Assembly (NCBI GenBank): GCA_039636795.1
Contig: CP143430.1
Coordinates: 5,362,887-5,426,886 of the forward strand
DNA length: 64,000 nt
DNA from: Micrococcaceae bacterium Sec5.1
Lineage (GTDB): Bacteria; Actinomycetota; Actinomycetes; Actinomycetales; Micrococcaceae
Direction of reading: 5' to 3'
The stretch's first letter is position 1, and every line of letters begins with the position of its first letter. This document shows positions 43,777 to 53,111 of the stretch, piece by piece. Both the position numbers and the translations under genes were made by a program. The notes below the pieces were generated by a model. It was given only the letters and a program-made list of their open reading frames with translations. It did not search any database and was not told the DNA's origin.

Positions 43777-44358
43777 TCAGAGGCCCCAACGGACAATCGC
43801 CGGCGTCCGCTTATCCCATCCAAGCGTGCAAACCTTGGCAGTTCCAAGAATGAAGTGGCGGCCTTCCTTGGCATCCATTTCCAGCCACCGGGCCGTAAGA
43901 ATACGGGAGAAATGCCCGTGTGCCACTACCAGCACATTGTCCATTCCCGACTCCAGGACACGTCCAATGATCTTGTCAGCGCGGGCGGCCACTTCGTCCA
44001 GCGTTTCCCCGTTGGGCACGCCGTCCGTCCAGATGAGGTAGTCCGGGTTGTCCTTGCGGATGAGGTCGGAGCTGACGCCCTCGTAGTCTCCGTAGTTCCA
44101 TTCCACTGCCAGTGGCTCGTGCACGGCGTCAGGGAAGCCGGCCAGTTCTGCCGTGCGGCGGGCGCGACGCAGTGGGGAGGTCAGCACCAAGTCGAAGTCG
44201 ATGCCCTCAAGGACTTTGCGCGCCTCGACAGCCTGCTGCTCACCCTCGACGGTCAAGGGAAGGTCGGTCAAACCCGTGTACTGGCCGCTCTTGGACCATT
44301 CCGTCTCGCCGTGGCGAAGGATCCAAAGTTGCGGACGCGGGGAGATCGCGGCGTTCAT
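43777..44358 (-). CDS. Histidine phosphatase (phosphoglycerate-mutase-like)
   Basis: 193 residues from ATG 44358, which overlaps the CCA-enzyme stop by four bases. The catalytic motif LWILRHGETEWSKSGQYTGL has the phospho-histidine, EWNYGDYEGVSSD the acid/base region, and VVAHGHFSRILTARWL the second histidine. Such proteins dephosphorylate sugar phosphates, nucleotides or proteins; the substrate is not evident. Its coupling to the CCA-adding enzyme gene suggests shared expression rather than a shared pathway. Confidence 0.92.
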   Translation of the reverse strand: MNAAISPRPQLWILRHGETEWSKSGQYTGLTDLPLTVEGEQQAVEARKVLEGIDFDLVLTSPLRRARRTAELAGFPDAVHEPLAVEWNYGDYEGVSSDLIRKDNPDYLIWTDGVPNGETLDEVAARADKIIGRVLESGMDNVLVVAHGHFSRILTARWLEMDAKEGRHFILGTAKVCTLGWDKRTPAIVRWGL

Positions 44359-45836
44359 GAGGACTCCTTGGTTTCTGCGGCGGTTTCGGTTGAAGGTTCG
44401 ACGACGGCGGACTCGGGTTGCGCTTCCCACCACGCCAAGAGCTTCTTCTCGGCTTCCTCCGGGGACAGCGGTCCGTGTTCCATCCGTTCTTCCAGAAGGA
44501 ACTTGTAGGCCCGGCCGACGACAGGACCTGGCTTTAGCCCCAGAAGCGCCATGATTTGCGCGCCATCGAGGTCAGGCCGAACAGCCGCCAACGATTCCTG
44601 CTCCAAGAGGGCCGAGATTCGGTGCTCAAGGTCATCGTAGGCGAAGGACAAGCGGTCGGCCTTGCGTTGGTTACGCGTGGTGACATCGGATCGGGTGAGC
44701 CGATGCAGGCGTTCCAGCAGCGGACCGGCATCGGTCACGTAACGGCGGACGGCAGAATCGGTCCAGCCAGCGTCTCCATAGCCGTAGAACCGCATGTGCA
44801 ATTCGACCAGGCGGGACACGGCTTTGATCGACTCGTTGTCGAAGCGCAACGCCTTCATTCGCTTGGCCGTCAGCTTCGCACCCACAACGTCGTGATGCCT
44901 GAAGCTCACCGCGCCGCCCGGTTCGAACCGGCGCGTAGCCGGCTTGCCGACGTCGTGCATTAGGGCGGCGAACCGAAGCACAAAGTCCGGACCTGGTACG
45001 GGACCGTCGGCGCCGGTTTCCAGCGAGGCCGCCTGTTCGAGGACCTGCAGGGAGTGCTGATATACGTCTTTATGGCGGTGGTGTTCATCGGCTTCCAGGC
45101 GGAGCGCGGATACCTCAGGGAGGACAGACTCAGCCAGCCCGGTGTCCACCAGGAGATCGATGCCCACGCGCGGGTGCGCGCCATTAATCAGCTTGACCAG
45201 TTCATCGCGGACGCGCTCGGCGGAGATGATCTTGATGCGGTCGGCCATCTGGGACATGGCGAGGCGGACGTCGTCGTGAACCGACACGCCCAGCTGGGAC
45301 GCGAAACGCGCTGCACGCATCATGCGCAGCGGATCATCGGAGAAGGAGGCCTCAGGCGCACCGGGAGTGGCGAGTTCGGAGGCGTGGAGGTCCCGGACGC
45401 CACCGAAAGGGTCCACCAGTTCCAGGCTCGGCAGGCGCAAAGCCATGGCGTTGATAGTGAAGTCGCGGCGCAGCAAGTCCTCTGTCAAGGAGTTGCCAAA
45501 GGCGACTACGGGCTTACGGGAGTCGGGATCATACGCCTCGGCGCGGTAGGTGGTGACTTCGATCTGGAAGCCGTTTTTCTTCATCCCGATCGTGCCGAAG
45601 GCCCGCCCTATTTCCCAGAAGTTGTCCGCCCACTTCTTGATGACGGAGATCGTCTGCTCGGGCGTCGCGTCTGTGGTGAAGTCCAGGTCCGGGGACGTCC
45701 TCCCCAGGAAAAGGTCGCGCACAGGTCCACCAACCAAAGACAGCTCGAAGCCGGCATCGACAAAGCGCTGCCCGAGATCGAGCACCACCGGATCGATGGT
45801 GAAGTTAACTGAAGAGCTGTCCAATACGTGCGCCAT
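44355..45836 (-). CDS. CCA tRNA nucleotidyltransferase (with HD domain)
   Basis: 493 residues, class II polymerase-beta-type enzyme. SLVGGPVRDLFLGRTSPDLD with the catalytic DxD (DLDF) near residue 50; RRDFTINAMALRLPS, the neck; and an HD domain LMHDVGKPATRRFEPGGAVS near residue 290. It builds or repairs the 3' CCA of tRNAs, required here because at least tRNA-Leu(GAG) in this window lacks an encoded CCA. It is divergent from the Nudix gene. The ATG at 45836 follows TTAAGGAAC. Confidence 0.94.
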   Translation of the reverse strand: MAHVLDSSSVNFTIDPVVLDLGQRFVDAGFELSLVGGPVRDLFLGRTSPDLDFTTDATPEQTISVIKKWADNFWEIGRAFGTIGMKKNGFQIEVTTYRAEAYDPDSRKPVVAFGNSLTEDLLRRDFTINAMALRLPSLELVDPFGGVRDLHASELATPGAPEASFSDDPLRMMRAARFASQLGVSVHDDVRLAMSQMADRIKIISAERVRDELVKLINGAHPRVGIDLLVDTGLAESVLPEVSALRLEADEHHRHKDVYQHSLQVLEQAASLETGADGPVPGPDFVLRFAALMHDVGKPATRRFEPGGAVSFRHHDVVGAKLTAKRMKALRFDNESIKAVSRLVELHMRFYGYGDAGWTDSAVRRYVTDAGPLLERLHRLTRSDVTTRNQRKADRLSFAYDDLEHRISALLEQESLAAVRPDLDGAQIMALLGLKPGPVVGRAYKFLLEERMEHGPLSPEEAEKKLLAWWEAQPESAVVEPSTETAAETKESS

Positions 45837-45984
45837 AGTTCCTTAAGCTTGGCAGATTTTTCCGCAGCATTGGGCCAGAGTTGCATCCGAAAACCGGCGG
45901 ACCCATAACGCGTGTCTCCTGCAGTCCATCTTGCGGCCATGTCCCGGTCATCACTCGAGGGCAAGAGTCGTTAGAGTGGACTTC

Positions 45985-46536
45985 ATGGCCAATCCGATCC
46001 CGAGCGCTCCTGGCAGGAGGACGAACGCACCGTTGCCGTCGGCAATCGGCGCCCACGTCGCGCCTGCCCCGCAGCACCCGGTCCAGGCCTCGCTTCCCAC
46101 TGTGGAGGAAGTGTCGGCAGGCGGTGTCGTTGTGGACACGTCCGACGGCGAACTCCGGGTCGCGATCATCGCCCGCCTTAATAGGGGTGGCCGGCTTGAA
46201 TGGTGCCTGCCCAAGGGCCATCCGGAAGGTCGGGAGAACAACGAGGAAGCTGCCGTCCGTGAGATCGCCGAGGAAACCGGCATCGAGGGCAACATCCTGG
46301 CGCCCCTGGGCAGCATCGACTACTGGTTCACCGTAAGCGGCCATCGGGTCCACAAGACCGTGCACCATTTTCTGCTCCAGGCCACCGGCGGCGAGCTCAC
46401 CATCGAGAATGATCCGGACCAGGAGGCCGTGGACGCCGCATGGGTTCCGATCCAGGAATTGGCGCGCAAATTGTCCTTCCCGAATGAACGGCGCATCGCC
46501 GATTTGGCACGGGAAGTGCTTCCCGAACACCTCTGA
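45985..46536 (+). CDS. Nudix hydrolase
   Basis: 183 residues from ATG 45985. The Nudix box GHPEGRENNEEAAVREIAEE continues TGIEG and has the full GX5EX7REUXEEXGU pattern at about residues 75-97. The N-terminal 45 residues are Pro/Ala-rich. In actinobacteria such a gene commonly stands just before murJ. Likely substrates are nucleoside diphosphate derivatives; none can be named. It is 26 bp upstream of murJ and may be in its operon. Confidence 0.91.
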   Translation: MANPIPSAPGRRTNAPLPSAIGAHVAPAPQHPVQASLPTVEEVSAGGVVVDTSDGELRVAIIARLNRGGRLEWCLPKGHPEGRENNEEAAVREIAEETGIEGNILAPLGSIDYWFTVSGHRVHKTVHHFLLQATGGELTIENDPDQEAVDAAWVPIQELARKLSFPNERRIADLAREVLPEHL

Positions 46537-46562
46537 CCCGGGTGCATGGGACGATAAAGGCG

Positions 46563-48626
46563 ATGTCTGAAGCCAAAACTACCCAGTCCGTTCAATCCGG
46601 AGAAGCACGTTCCAGCGCCATCATGGCGGCCGGAACGTTGGTTTCCCGGTTCCTTGGCTTCGCCAAAACGTGGATGCTTGGCGCTGCACTCGGCCTGGGT
46701 TCAACGGTCAATGACACGTTCATTAATGCGAACAACCTTCCGAACCTGATCTTTCTGTTGGTGGCTGGCGGCGTGTTCAACGCCGTCTTGGTCCCGCAGA
46801 TCATTAAGGCCAGCAAGGGTGCGGACAGCGGCGCCGATTACATCAGCCGGCTCCTGACCCTGGCTGTTCTGGTGCTGCTGGGGCTGACGGCCCTTGTCAC
46901 ACTGGCCGCGCCCGTCGTTATCGACTTAACGACGCAGGGCTACTCGGAACAGCAGAAGGCCTTGGCTGTCACTTTCGCGTTCTGGTGCCTTCCACAGATC
47001 TTCTTCTACGGCCTTTACGCCCTTCTTACACAGGTCCTGAACGCGCATGGCGCCTTTGGCCCGGCCATGTGGGCTCCCATCCTGAACAACGTGGTGGCCA
47101 TCGCAGGCCTGGGCATGTTCATTTGGATCCTGGGTGCCAACTACACGAATCCCCACACACTCGATAATTGGGGACCAACCCAGACATTCCTGATTGCCGG
47201 GTTCTCCACGTTCGGCGTGATCGCCCAAACCGCCATCCTGATGATTCCCGTCATGAGGCTGAAACTGGGCCTGCGGCCACGCTTCGGATGGCGCGGCGTT
47301 GGACTGGGCCAGGCAGCCAAGCTGAGCGTATGGACGCTGCTGACTGCCGCCGTCGGACAGTTGGCGTTCCTGTACGTCATGAAAATTGCAACGATTCCCG
47401 GCGCCGAACGGCTCCGGCTGGACAATTCAGGCCAGACCACGGCGGCCTCCACTCTCCCAGGTAACGCCGTCCTTGAAGTTGCGAGCCAGCTCTACCTATT
47501 GCCGCACTCGATCATCGCCCTGTCGCTGGCCACTGTCCTCTTTAACCGCATGACGCGGGCGTCCCAGGATGGCAACAAGGCCGAACTGCGTGACGCGCTC
47601 TCGCATGGACTGCGAACCATGGCAGTCGCAACAGTTTTTGGAGCCCTGGCTCTGTTCGCGCTGGCTGGCCCGCTGGGCATGTTCTTCTCCGGCGGGAAGC
47701 CCCACGACGGCGTCATGCTGGCCCAGACGCTCACCATCCTGGCGTTGAGCACGCCGTTTATGAGTGCAAACTTCATGATGTCGCGCGTGTTTTACGCCAA
47801 CGAGGACGCCCGCACACCCCTCTACGTGCAGCTGTTGCTCGCCGTCGTTTATGTGGTGGGCGCCTTCTTCATCCAGTTCCTTCCCGTAGGCCAGATCATC
47901 TATGCGATTGCGGTTCTCTACACCTTGGGCAACATCCTGTCCGTGGTGATCAGCGTCGTGTTCCTGCGCCGCATGCTGGGTCACCTCGATGGTCCGCGAA
48001 TCGCCAACTCCTACATCCGCATGGGTTACGCGGGCCTTGGTTCGGCGATTGCGGGTGCGCTGGCGCTGTGGCTCCTCGGCGCCTACCGTGCCGACGGTTT
48101 CGCGTGGAGCAGCCGGCCGGCCGCCTTGGTGACCGTGGTCGTCGTCGGGCCCGTCATGCTGGTGGCCTACCTGCTCCTGCTTCGCGTCTTCCACGTCACC
48201 GAGCTGCGCGATCTCATGCGCCCGCTGATGGGCCGCTTTGGCCGCGGCGCGCCTGCCATGGCAGGGGCCGCTGCTGAACCCACGACGGCGGCACGCGCCA
48301 CAGTCTCGGATGATACGGGTTTGATTCCTCGCATCTCGGGCGAGTTCGATGCTGCCTCCTTCAGAGCCGGCCCGGCACTCGAACCGGAGCCCGCCGTCGA
48401 GGCTCCAGCCAAAACTTCAGACTCTTCTGACACCTCGGGCTCTGAAGAACTGCACACGAACTATCTGCCGGATGAGGACGTACCGAGCACGGCCAAGGGC
48501 GGCAGGTTCCACCCGCAGGTCCCGTTGCCGGGCAGGCGAACCTACCAAGGCGATCCTGGCCACAATCCCTACTTTCCCGCCAACGGGGAAGCTGGACAGC
48601 ACACCAGGCAGAAGCGGAAGAAGTGA
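46563..48626 (+). CDS. murJ: Lipid II flippase MurJ (MviN)
   Basis: 687 residues from ATG 46563. About 14 membrane helices in residues 20-540, with the MurJ signature region MAAGTLVSRFLGFAKTWMLG and the arginine-containing NLPNLIFLLVAGGVFNAVLV. MurJ flips lipid-linked peptidoglycan precursor to the outer face of the membrane. A long, charged cytoplasmic tail follows (from about residue 545, Thr/Ser/Glu-rich, ending HTRQKRKK). In mycobacteria the MurJ polypeptide continues into a pseudokinase; here that part is a separate gene starting 140 bp downstream. Confidence 0.95.
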   Translation: MSEAKTTQSVQSGEARSSAIMAAGTLVSRFLGFAKTWMLGAALGLGSTVNDTFINANNLPNLIFLLVAGGVFNAVLVPQIIKASKGADSGADYISRLLTLAVLVLLGLTALVTLAAPVVIDLTTQGYSEQQKALAVTFAFWCLPQIFFYGLYALLTQVLNAHGAFGPAMWAPILNNVVAIAGLGMFIWILGANYTNPHTLDNWGPTQTFLIAGFSTFGVIAQTAILMIPVMRLKLGLRPRFGWRGVGLGQAAKLSVWTLLTAAVGQLAFLYVMKIATIPGAERLRLDNSGQTTAASTLPGNAVLEVASQLYLLPHSIIALSLATVLFNRMTRASQDGNKAELRDALSHGLRTMAVATVFGALALFALAGPLGMFFSGGKPHDGVMLAQTLTILALSTPFMSANFMMSRVFYANEDARTPLYVQLLLAVVYVVGAFFIQFLPVGQIIYAIAVLYTLGNILSVVISVVFLRRMLGHLDGPRIANSYIRMGYAGLGSAIAGALALWLLGAYRADGFAWSSRPAALVTVVVVGPVMLVAYLLLLRVFHVTELRDLMRPLMGRFGRGAPAMAGAAAEPTTAARATVSDDTGLIPRISGEFDAASFRAGPALEPEPAVEAPAKTSDSSDTSGSEELHTNYLPDEDVPSTAKGGRFHPQVPLPGRRTYQGDPGHNPYFPANGEAGQHTRQKRKK

Positions 48627-48766
48627 ACCGGTGCCGTCAACATGGGCGGCGGGCGCCAATCGGCTAGGCTAGAAATGAATACAGGTAGTTGCAAAAGCGG
48701 TACCACCGGCTCGCCGGGCGGACCGCGTGCAGGACCCGCAGCTCCCGGACAGCCTAGGAGGAACAC

Positions 48767-50476
48767 GTGTCCCACCCGATCGACGTCGGATCAGTGCTTG
48801 GCGGCCGCTATAAGGTCACGGCCACCGTATTGACCTCGCATGACCAAGATCTGGTGCTCGACGGCGTGGACCAGGTCCTCAACCGCCCCGTCAGCATCCT
48901 CGTTGCCGGTCCCGGAAACGCCGAGCAGGTAGCACAGAGCGCCCGCGAAGTCGCCACGGGGGAGCGCCCTGGCCATGTCCAGATCCTGGACCTCGGAGTC
49001 AGCGACAACACCACGTACCTGATTACCAACCACAGCACCGCGCCGGATCTTCTCGATCTCGTGGTCGCCACGCACCCGCCGTACGTGGAACCGTTCTTCA
49101 CGGAAACCCTCGGCAGCGAGATCTTCGGCCAGGCCCGCACCTACGAGCCCGAAACTTATGACGGCCTCTACGAAGACGACGAGCACGAAGCCGAGTACAT
49201 CCAGTACGACGAAAATGGCTACCCCGTCCAATCGGAATCGGATGCTGCCCGCGAAGCGACGGCCACACCCGCCGGTAACGTTCCGCCCATGCCTTCATCC
49301 AGCCCGTCGTCGGCCAGGGGTGGTCTCGCCGGGAAGCTCGCTGCTGCTGCGGCTGGCGCCGGGGCAGCAGGAGTTGCTGCCGCTGCCGCTCTGAAGAACG
49401 CCGGATCCAAGAACCACGACGCCGGGGCTGCCGCGAATGGAGCTTCCGGTGCTGGCGGTACTCCTGCTGCCGCTGCTAGTACGGAAGCCCAGCCGCGGAC
49501 GCAGGCTGTACAGTCGCCGTCGTCCGGAGCTTCGCCTGCTACTACACCCGTTGCCCCGGTTCAGCCGCCTACCCAAGCAGTCACTTCGCAGCCTGTGGCT
49601 TCACAACCCGTGAACCCGCAGCCCGCACCGACTCGCGAGCCTGCCGGGGAACCAAAGGTTTCCCTCTGGTCTGAGGAGGACTACGGCCTCGCTGCCGGCG
49701 GGGCGGCTCAAGCCGCTGGAGGTAGCTCAGATCCTGGTTACGATCGTGCTCCTACCAGCTTCCCGGCGTCGGCCGCTGCCACAGAAGATTACGAAGATGA
49801 AGAGGTCTACGAGGACGAAACCCCGGAACGCGAGCCGCGGTCCCTGCGTTGGCTCGTCGGCGGTCTGTTGGCAGCAGTGTTAATCGTTGGACTTGTCCTG
49901 GCGGTCACCAACCTGGGAAGCCTCCTGCCCAGCGGCGCTCCGAAGGCATCAGACAAAACAACGACTTCCTCGCAGGCAACGGGCACCGAGTCCGAAAAGC
50001 CGACGCCCAGCGAGACCGCTGCTCCAGCAACGCCTCCGGCCATCGATGGCATTACGCGCCTTGGCGATTTCCCCTTCGCTGCATCCTTCGATAAGGACCT
50101 TCCCAAAGCATTTGATGGGAACCCGGCCAGTTACTGGTCCGACATGGAGTTCGCTTCCGCCAACTGGGGTGGACTCTCGGGTGAGATGCCCTTGGTCGTG
50201 AAGCTCAAGCAGCCCACGGAGGTCAAGTCAGTGGTGCTGAACCAATTGGGCGGCTCGGGTGGAAGCATCAGCGTCTACACCAACGATCGTCCCGCAATGG
50301 ACGGCGCCAAGCTCGTCGGCACCAACAGCTTCACGTCTCCGGACCTGACAATGCCGCTGGCTGCTCCCACGCAGACCCAGTACGTCATCGTGGTCATCAA
50401 GACGCTGCCTAAGCTTGCTGCTCCCAAGACCCAGTTCGGATTTGGTCTGCGCTTGGCCGAGGTCACGGTCCAGTAG
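48767..50476 (+). CDS. Pseudokinase-remnant / TM / discoidin-like protein (MviN C-terminal counterpart)
   Basis: 569 residues in three parts. Residues 1-110 resemble a Ser/Thr kinase N-lobe (VGSVLGGRYKVTATVLTSHD, then TYLITNHSTAPDLLDLVVAT like the hinge), but the Gly loop and catalytic Lys are degenerate and no HRD or DFG segment follows. Residues 110-355 are low-complexity Ala/Pro/Glu-rich linker. A single membrane helix (WLVGGLLAAVLIVGLVLAVT, about 362-381) leads to an exported discoidin/NPCBM-like beta domain from residue 425 (FDGNPASYWSDMEFASANWG, FGLRLAEVTVQ). This is the order seen in the C-terminal half of mycobacterial MviN, so it may control MurJ. Confidence 0.85.
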   Translation: MSHPIDVGSVLGGRYKVTATVLTSHDQDLVLDGVDQVLNRPVSILVAGPGNAEQVAQSAREVATGERPGHVQILDLGVSDNTTYLITNHSTAPDLLDLVVATHPPYVEPFFTETLGSEIFGQARTYEPETYDGLYEDDEHEAEYIQYDENGYPVQSESDAAREATATPAGNVPPMPSSSPSSARGGLAGKLAAAAAGAGAAGVAAAAALKNAGSKNHDAGAAANGASGAGGTPAAAASTEAQPRTQAVQSPSSGASPATTPVAPVQPPTQAVTSQPVASQPVNPQPAPTREPAGEPKVSLWSEEDYGLAAGGAAQAAGGSSDPGYDRAPTSFPASAAATEDYEDEEVYEDETPEREPRSLRWLVGGLLAAVLIVGLVLAVTNLGSLLPSGAPKASDKTTTSSQATGTESEKPTPSETAAPATPPAIDGITRLGDFPFAASFDKDLPKAFDGNPASYWSDMEFASANWGGLSGEMPLVVKLKQPTEVKSVVLNQLGGSGGSISVYTNDRPAMDGAKLVGTNSFTSPDLTMPLAAPTQTQYVIVVIKTLPKLAAPKTQFGFGLRLAEVTVQ

Positions 50477-50502
50477 TTCCGTTTTCGCCGCGCTTACCCA
50501 AC

Positions 50503-50556
50503 TAGGTAGCAGCTGAGCGCGTTTTGAGCCGCCAAAACGACATGTGCTGCCACTTA
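50503..50556. repeat. Diverged second copy of the 38775 palindrome
   Basis: Begins taggtagcagctgagcgcg like copy 1 and keeps the outer stem (about 50503-50513 with 50546-50556) and the cgttttg/caaaacg inner stem, but the middle of the right arm has changed. It lies 26 bp after the pseudokinase-gene stop, in the 286-bp spacer before trxB. Confidence 0.7.
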
Positions 50557-50762
50557 CTTTTTGCATGTTCGCCTTGTGACTGCTGTGGCCACCGGTCATC
50601 CGGCGTCCCCGGCTTCGATTCGCCACGCCTCCAGACGGTACCCTGAATGATGGTGGGTTTTAGGCCCTCCAAATCCAACGGAATATTTGGACCGTTGAAG
50701 GGGTTGAGTCAGGTGGCTGCCCCGAAAGCCGCAGCATCGACTAAGGAAGAGGTTCACGCCAC

Positions 50763-51719
50763 GTGAGCATTGCAGAAAACAGCGCATCGCAGGTGCGTGA
50801 CGTCATCATCGTCGGTTCAGGCCCCGCCGGTTACACAGCCGCCGTTTACACCGCCCGCGCCAACATGAAGCCTCTGCTCATTGCCGGCTCCGTCACTGCT
50901 GGTGGCGAGTTGATGAACACCACGGACGTCGAAAACTACCCGGGGTTCCCCGACGGCATCATGGGTCCAGATCTCATGGAAAACTTCGAGAAACAGGCAG
51001 CCCGCTTCGGCACAGAGATTGTCTTCGAGGATGTCACCGAACTGAATCTCGACGGCGACATCAAGTCGGTCACCATCGGCACGGGGGAGACCTTCCAGGC
51101 GAAGGCCATCATCCTGTCCACCGGTTCGGCCTACCGCGAGCTTGGACTTAAGAACGAAAAGCGCTTGTCGGGCCACGGTGTTAGCTGGTGCGCAACCTGC
51201 GACGGTTTCTTCTTCAAGGATCAGGACATCGCCGTCATTGGTGGTGGCGACTCCGCCATGGAAGAAGCTCTCTTCCTTACCAAGTTCGCCAAGTCCGTAA
51301 CGGTGGTCCACCGTCGCGACACCCTCAAGGCTTCCAAGATCATGGGCGACCGCGCCCAGGCGCACGAGAAAATCAACTTCATTTGGAACACTGCTGTTGA
51401 GGACGTTCTCGGCGATGACAAGGTCACGGGCCTCAAGCTCAAGAACCTGGTTGACGGTACCGAATCTGAACTCGACGTCACCGGCGTCTTCGTGGCGATC
51501 GGCAACGATCCCCGCACGGAACTCGTGAAGGGCAAAGTCGATCTGACCCCCGAAGGAACGATTGCCGTAGAGGGCCGGACTTCCCGTACCAACATCAAGG
51601 GTGTGTTCGCCGCAGGCGACGTCATTGATCCCACCTACCGCCAGGCCATCACGGCCTCGGGTTCCGGTTGCGTGGCTGCCCTCGATGTGGAGCACTACCT
51701 CGCAGACCTGCATTCCTGA
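50763..51719 (+). CDS. trxB: Thioredoxin reductase
   Basis: 318 residues, low-molecular-weight type. FAD motif IIVGSGPAGYTAAVYTARAN, active site SWCATCDGFFFKDQDIAVIG with the redox CxxC (about residues 141-144), NADPH site GGGDSAMEEALFLTKFAKSV, and the C-terminal FAD loop GVFAAGDVIDPTYRQAITAS. It transfers electrons from NADPH to thioredoxin, whose gene follows 37 bp later. Start GTG at 50763, after AGAGG. In this genus it may also support redox control without glutathione. Confidence 0.97.
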   Translation: MSIAENSASQVRDVIIVGSGPAGYTAAVYTARANMKPLLIAGSVTAGGELMNTTDVENYPGFPDGIMGPDLMENFEKQAARFGTEIVFEDVTELNLDGDIKSVTIGTGETFQAKAIILSTGSAYRELGLKNEKRLSGHGVSWCATCDGFFFKDQDIAVIGGGDSAMEEALFLTKFAKSVTVVHRRDTLKASKIMGDRAQAHEKINFIWNTAVEDVLGDDKVTGLKLKNLVDGTESELDVTGVFVAIGNDPRTELVKGKVDLTPEGTIAVEGRTSRTNIKGVFAAGDVIDPTYRQAITASGSGCVAALDVEHYLADLHS

Positions 51720-51756
51720 GCTTCACCAGACCAGCAACCATACGAAGGGAAAAGTT

Positions 51757-52083
51757 ATGAGCAACGCTAAAGACGTAACTGACGCAAGCTTCAGCACGGA
51801 CGTCCTGGCTTCCGAGAAGCCGGTCATCGTGGACTTCTGGGCAGAGTGGTGCGGACCCTGCCGCAAGCTCGGCCCGATCCTCGACGAGATCTCCGTTGAA
51901 TACGGCGAGAAGGTTGACGTCGTGAAACTCAACGTCGACGACAACCCTGCCATCGCGGCCGAGTACGGCATCACGTCCATTCCGGCTGTGTACCTCTTCA
52001 GCGGGGGAGAAGTGAAGAGCACGGTCATCGGCGCCAAGCCAAAGCAGTTCTTCGAAAAGGAATTCGCAGACGTCTTGTCCTAG
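51757..52083 (+). CDS. trxA: Thioredoxin
   Basis: 108 residues from ATG 51757, with GAAGGGAAAA upstream. Active site DFWAEWCGPCRKLGPILDEI with CGPC near residue 33, and the cis-proline loop YGITSIPAVYLFSGGE. It is the partner of the upstream reductase, forming the trxB-trxA operon next to the replication-origin region, as in other actinobacteria. A clear terminator follows. Confidence 0.97.
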   Translation: MSNAKDVTDASFSTDVLASEKPVIVDFWAEWCGPCRKLGPILDEISVEYGEKVDVVKLNVDDNPAIAAEYGITSIPAVYLFSGGEVKSTVIGAKPKQFFEKEFADVLS

Positions 52084-52104
52084 GTTCTCCTTAGTTAGTC
52101 AGTG

Positions 52105-52153
52105 AAAAGCCGGCGGCTGTCCCTCCTGAAGGAGTGGGAGTCGCCGGTTTTTT
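52105..52153 (+). terminator. trxB-trxA operon terminator
   Basis: Stem aaaagccggcg with cgccggtttt plus inner pairs tccc/ggga and ctcc/ggag, followed by TTTTTTGC. Starts 21 bases after the trxA stop. Confidence 0.88.
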
Positions 52154-52276
52154 GCATTTGGCGAATTTGCACCCCCTAGAGTTTGTTTCTATCGGTGTGA
52201 TTGCGCCAAAGGCCCTGTGCGTCCGCCGAACTCCTCAATGCGTGCTCTCCTTACCTGGGGTAGGCAAACACGCACC

Positions 52277-52385
52277 CTCTCTCACATCCCCACCCCTCCC
52301 GCCGGATCCTCTCTCAGATCCCCACCCCTCCCGCCGGATCCTCTCTCACATCCCCACCCCTCCCGCCGGATCCTCTCTCAGATCC
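52277..52385. repeat. 32-bp tandem repeat array (3.4 copies)
   Basis: Units at 52277-52308, 52309-52340 and 52341-52372, then a partial unit to 52385. They are identical except that ctctctcacatc and ctctctcagatc alternate, so the true unit may be 64 bp. Core ctctctcacatccccaccc. The same period and start occur in degenerate form at 29609. Confidence 0.92.
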
Positions 52386-52979
52386 TGAAGTGCTCTGCAG
52401 ACAGGGCCGTGGAGAATTTTGGCCTGCCTAGCGATCACCACTGATTGGGCGCCTATCTCGGGCCATGTTCAACCGGATACAGCAAACAGCAGCGCCGGCG
52501 CGGTATACGCATACTCGTTCTCAGTCCGCCGGGGAAGTTGCGATCGTTGCAGGGCATCAATCGTGCCGCTCCGACATCATCTGATGCCAATGTCTGGGTT
52601 CGCCGAATAGTTTCACCAACACCGATAGGTTTCCGGTGGTAAATTGTCGAACAAGCCCCGACATGACCCTCCGGATCGACAGCATCATTTGGATCTGCAA
52701 CTTCGCAACCGCCTGACTCTTGATAACACACGGCTCTCAGCCTCAATGCCCTTACCTGTCAGGTCAAGCAACACCCAGGAGTCTCAAGCCGCCTAGTAGG
52801 GGACATGCACAGTTCTTTCCCTCTATTCCCCTTCGTGTCGTTCGCTCCGCAGTGGAGGGATGCGGTCAAGATTCCAAGCTCACTAGTTCATGCGGCTCAC
52901 GTTCTCTGGAGCATCCCGGACGCAAACAGGTGCATTTCTGGTCGCTGAGCTCCTCCGGTCAACGACGGGGCGCTCGAGA

Positions 52980-52995
52980 TGTTTCACGTGAAACG
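52980..52995. other. parS site 1
   Basis: tgtttcacgtgaaacg: perfect 14-bp parS core gtttcacgtgaaac, the ParB-binding palindrome conserved across bacteria. Outer pair is T/G. Confidence 0.93.
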
Positions 52996-53095
52996 GCTTC
53001 GCTTCGGCCCAACTTCGGAGCCTCAAACCACCCGGCGCCGGCTACAAATTCGGACAACACACTGCTGCCCTGCTCACATCGAGGGAGTCTCGCGG

Positions 53096-53111
53096 TGTTT
53101 CACGTGAAACA
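53096..53111. other. parS site 2
   Basis: tgtttcacgtgaaaca: a perfect 16-bp parS palindrome, 116 bp from site 1. Confidence 0.95.

Noticed and set aside
43439..44041. 200-codon plus-strand frame
   Set aside because: It overlaps the 3' part of the histidine phosphatase gene on the opposite strand and has no motif.
52277..52385. Possible CRISPR array
   Set aside because: The 32-bp units are contiguous, near identical and have no spacers between them; no cas genes are nearby.
52134..52388. Small proline-rich open frame across the tandem array
   Set aside because: The coding look comes only from the 32-bp repeat, which changes frame every unit; it has no start signal.
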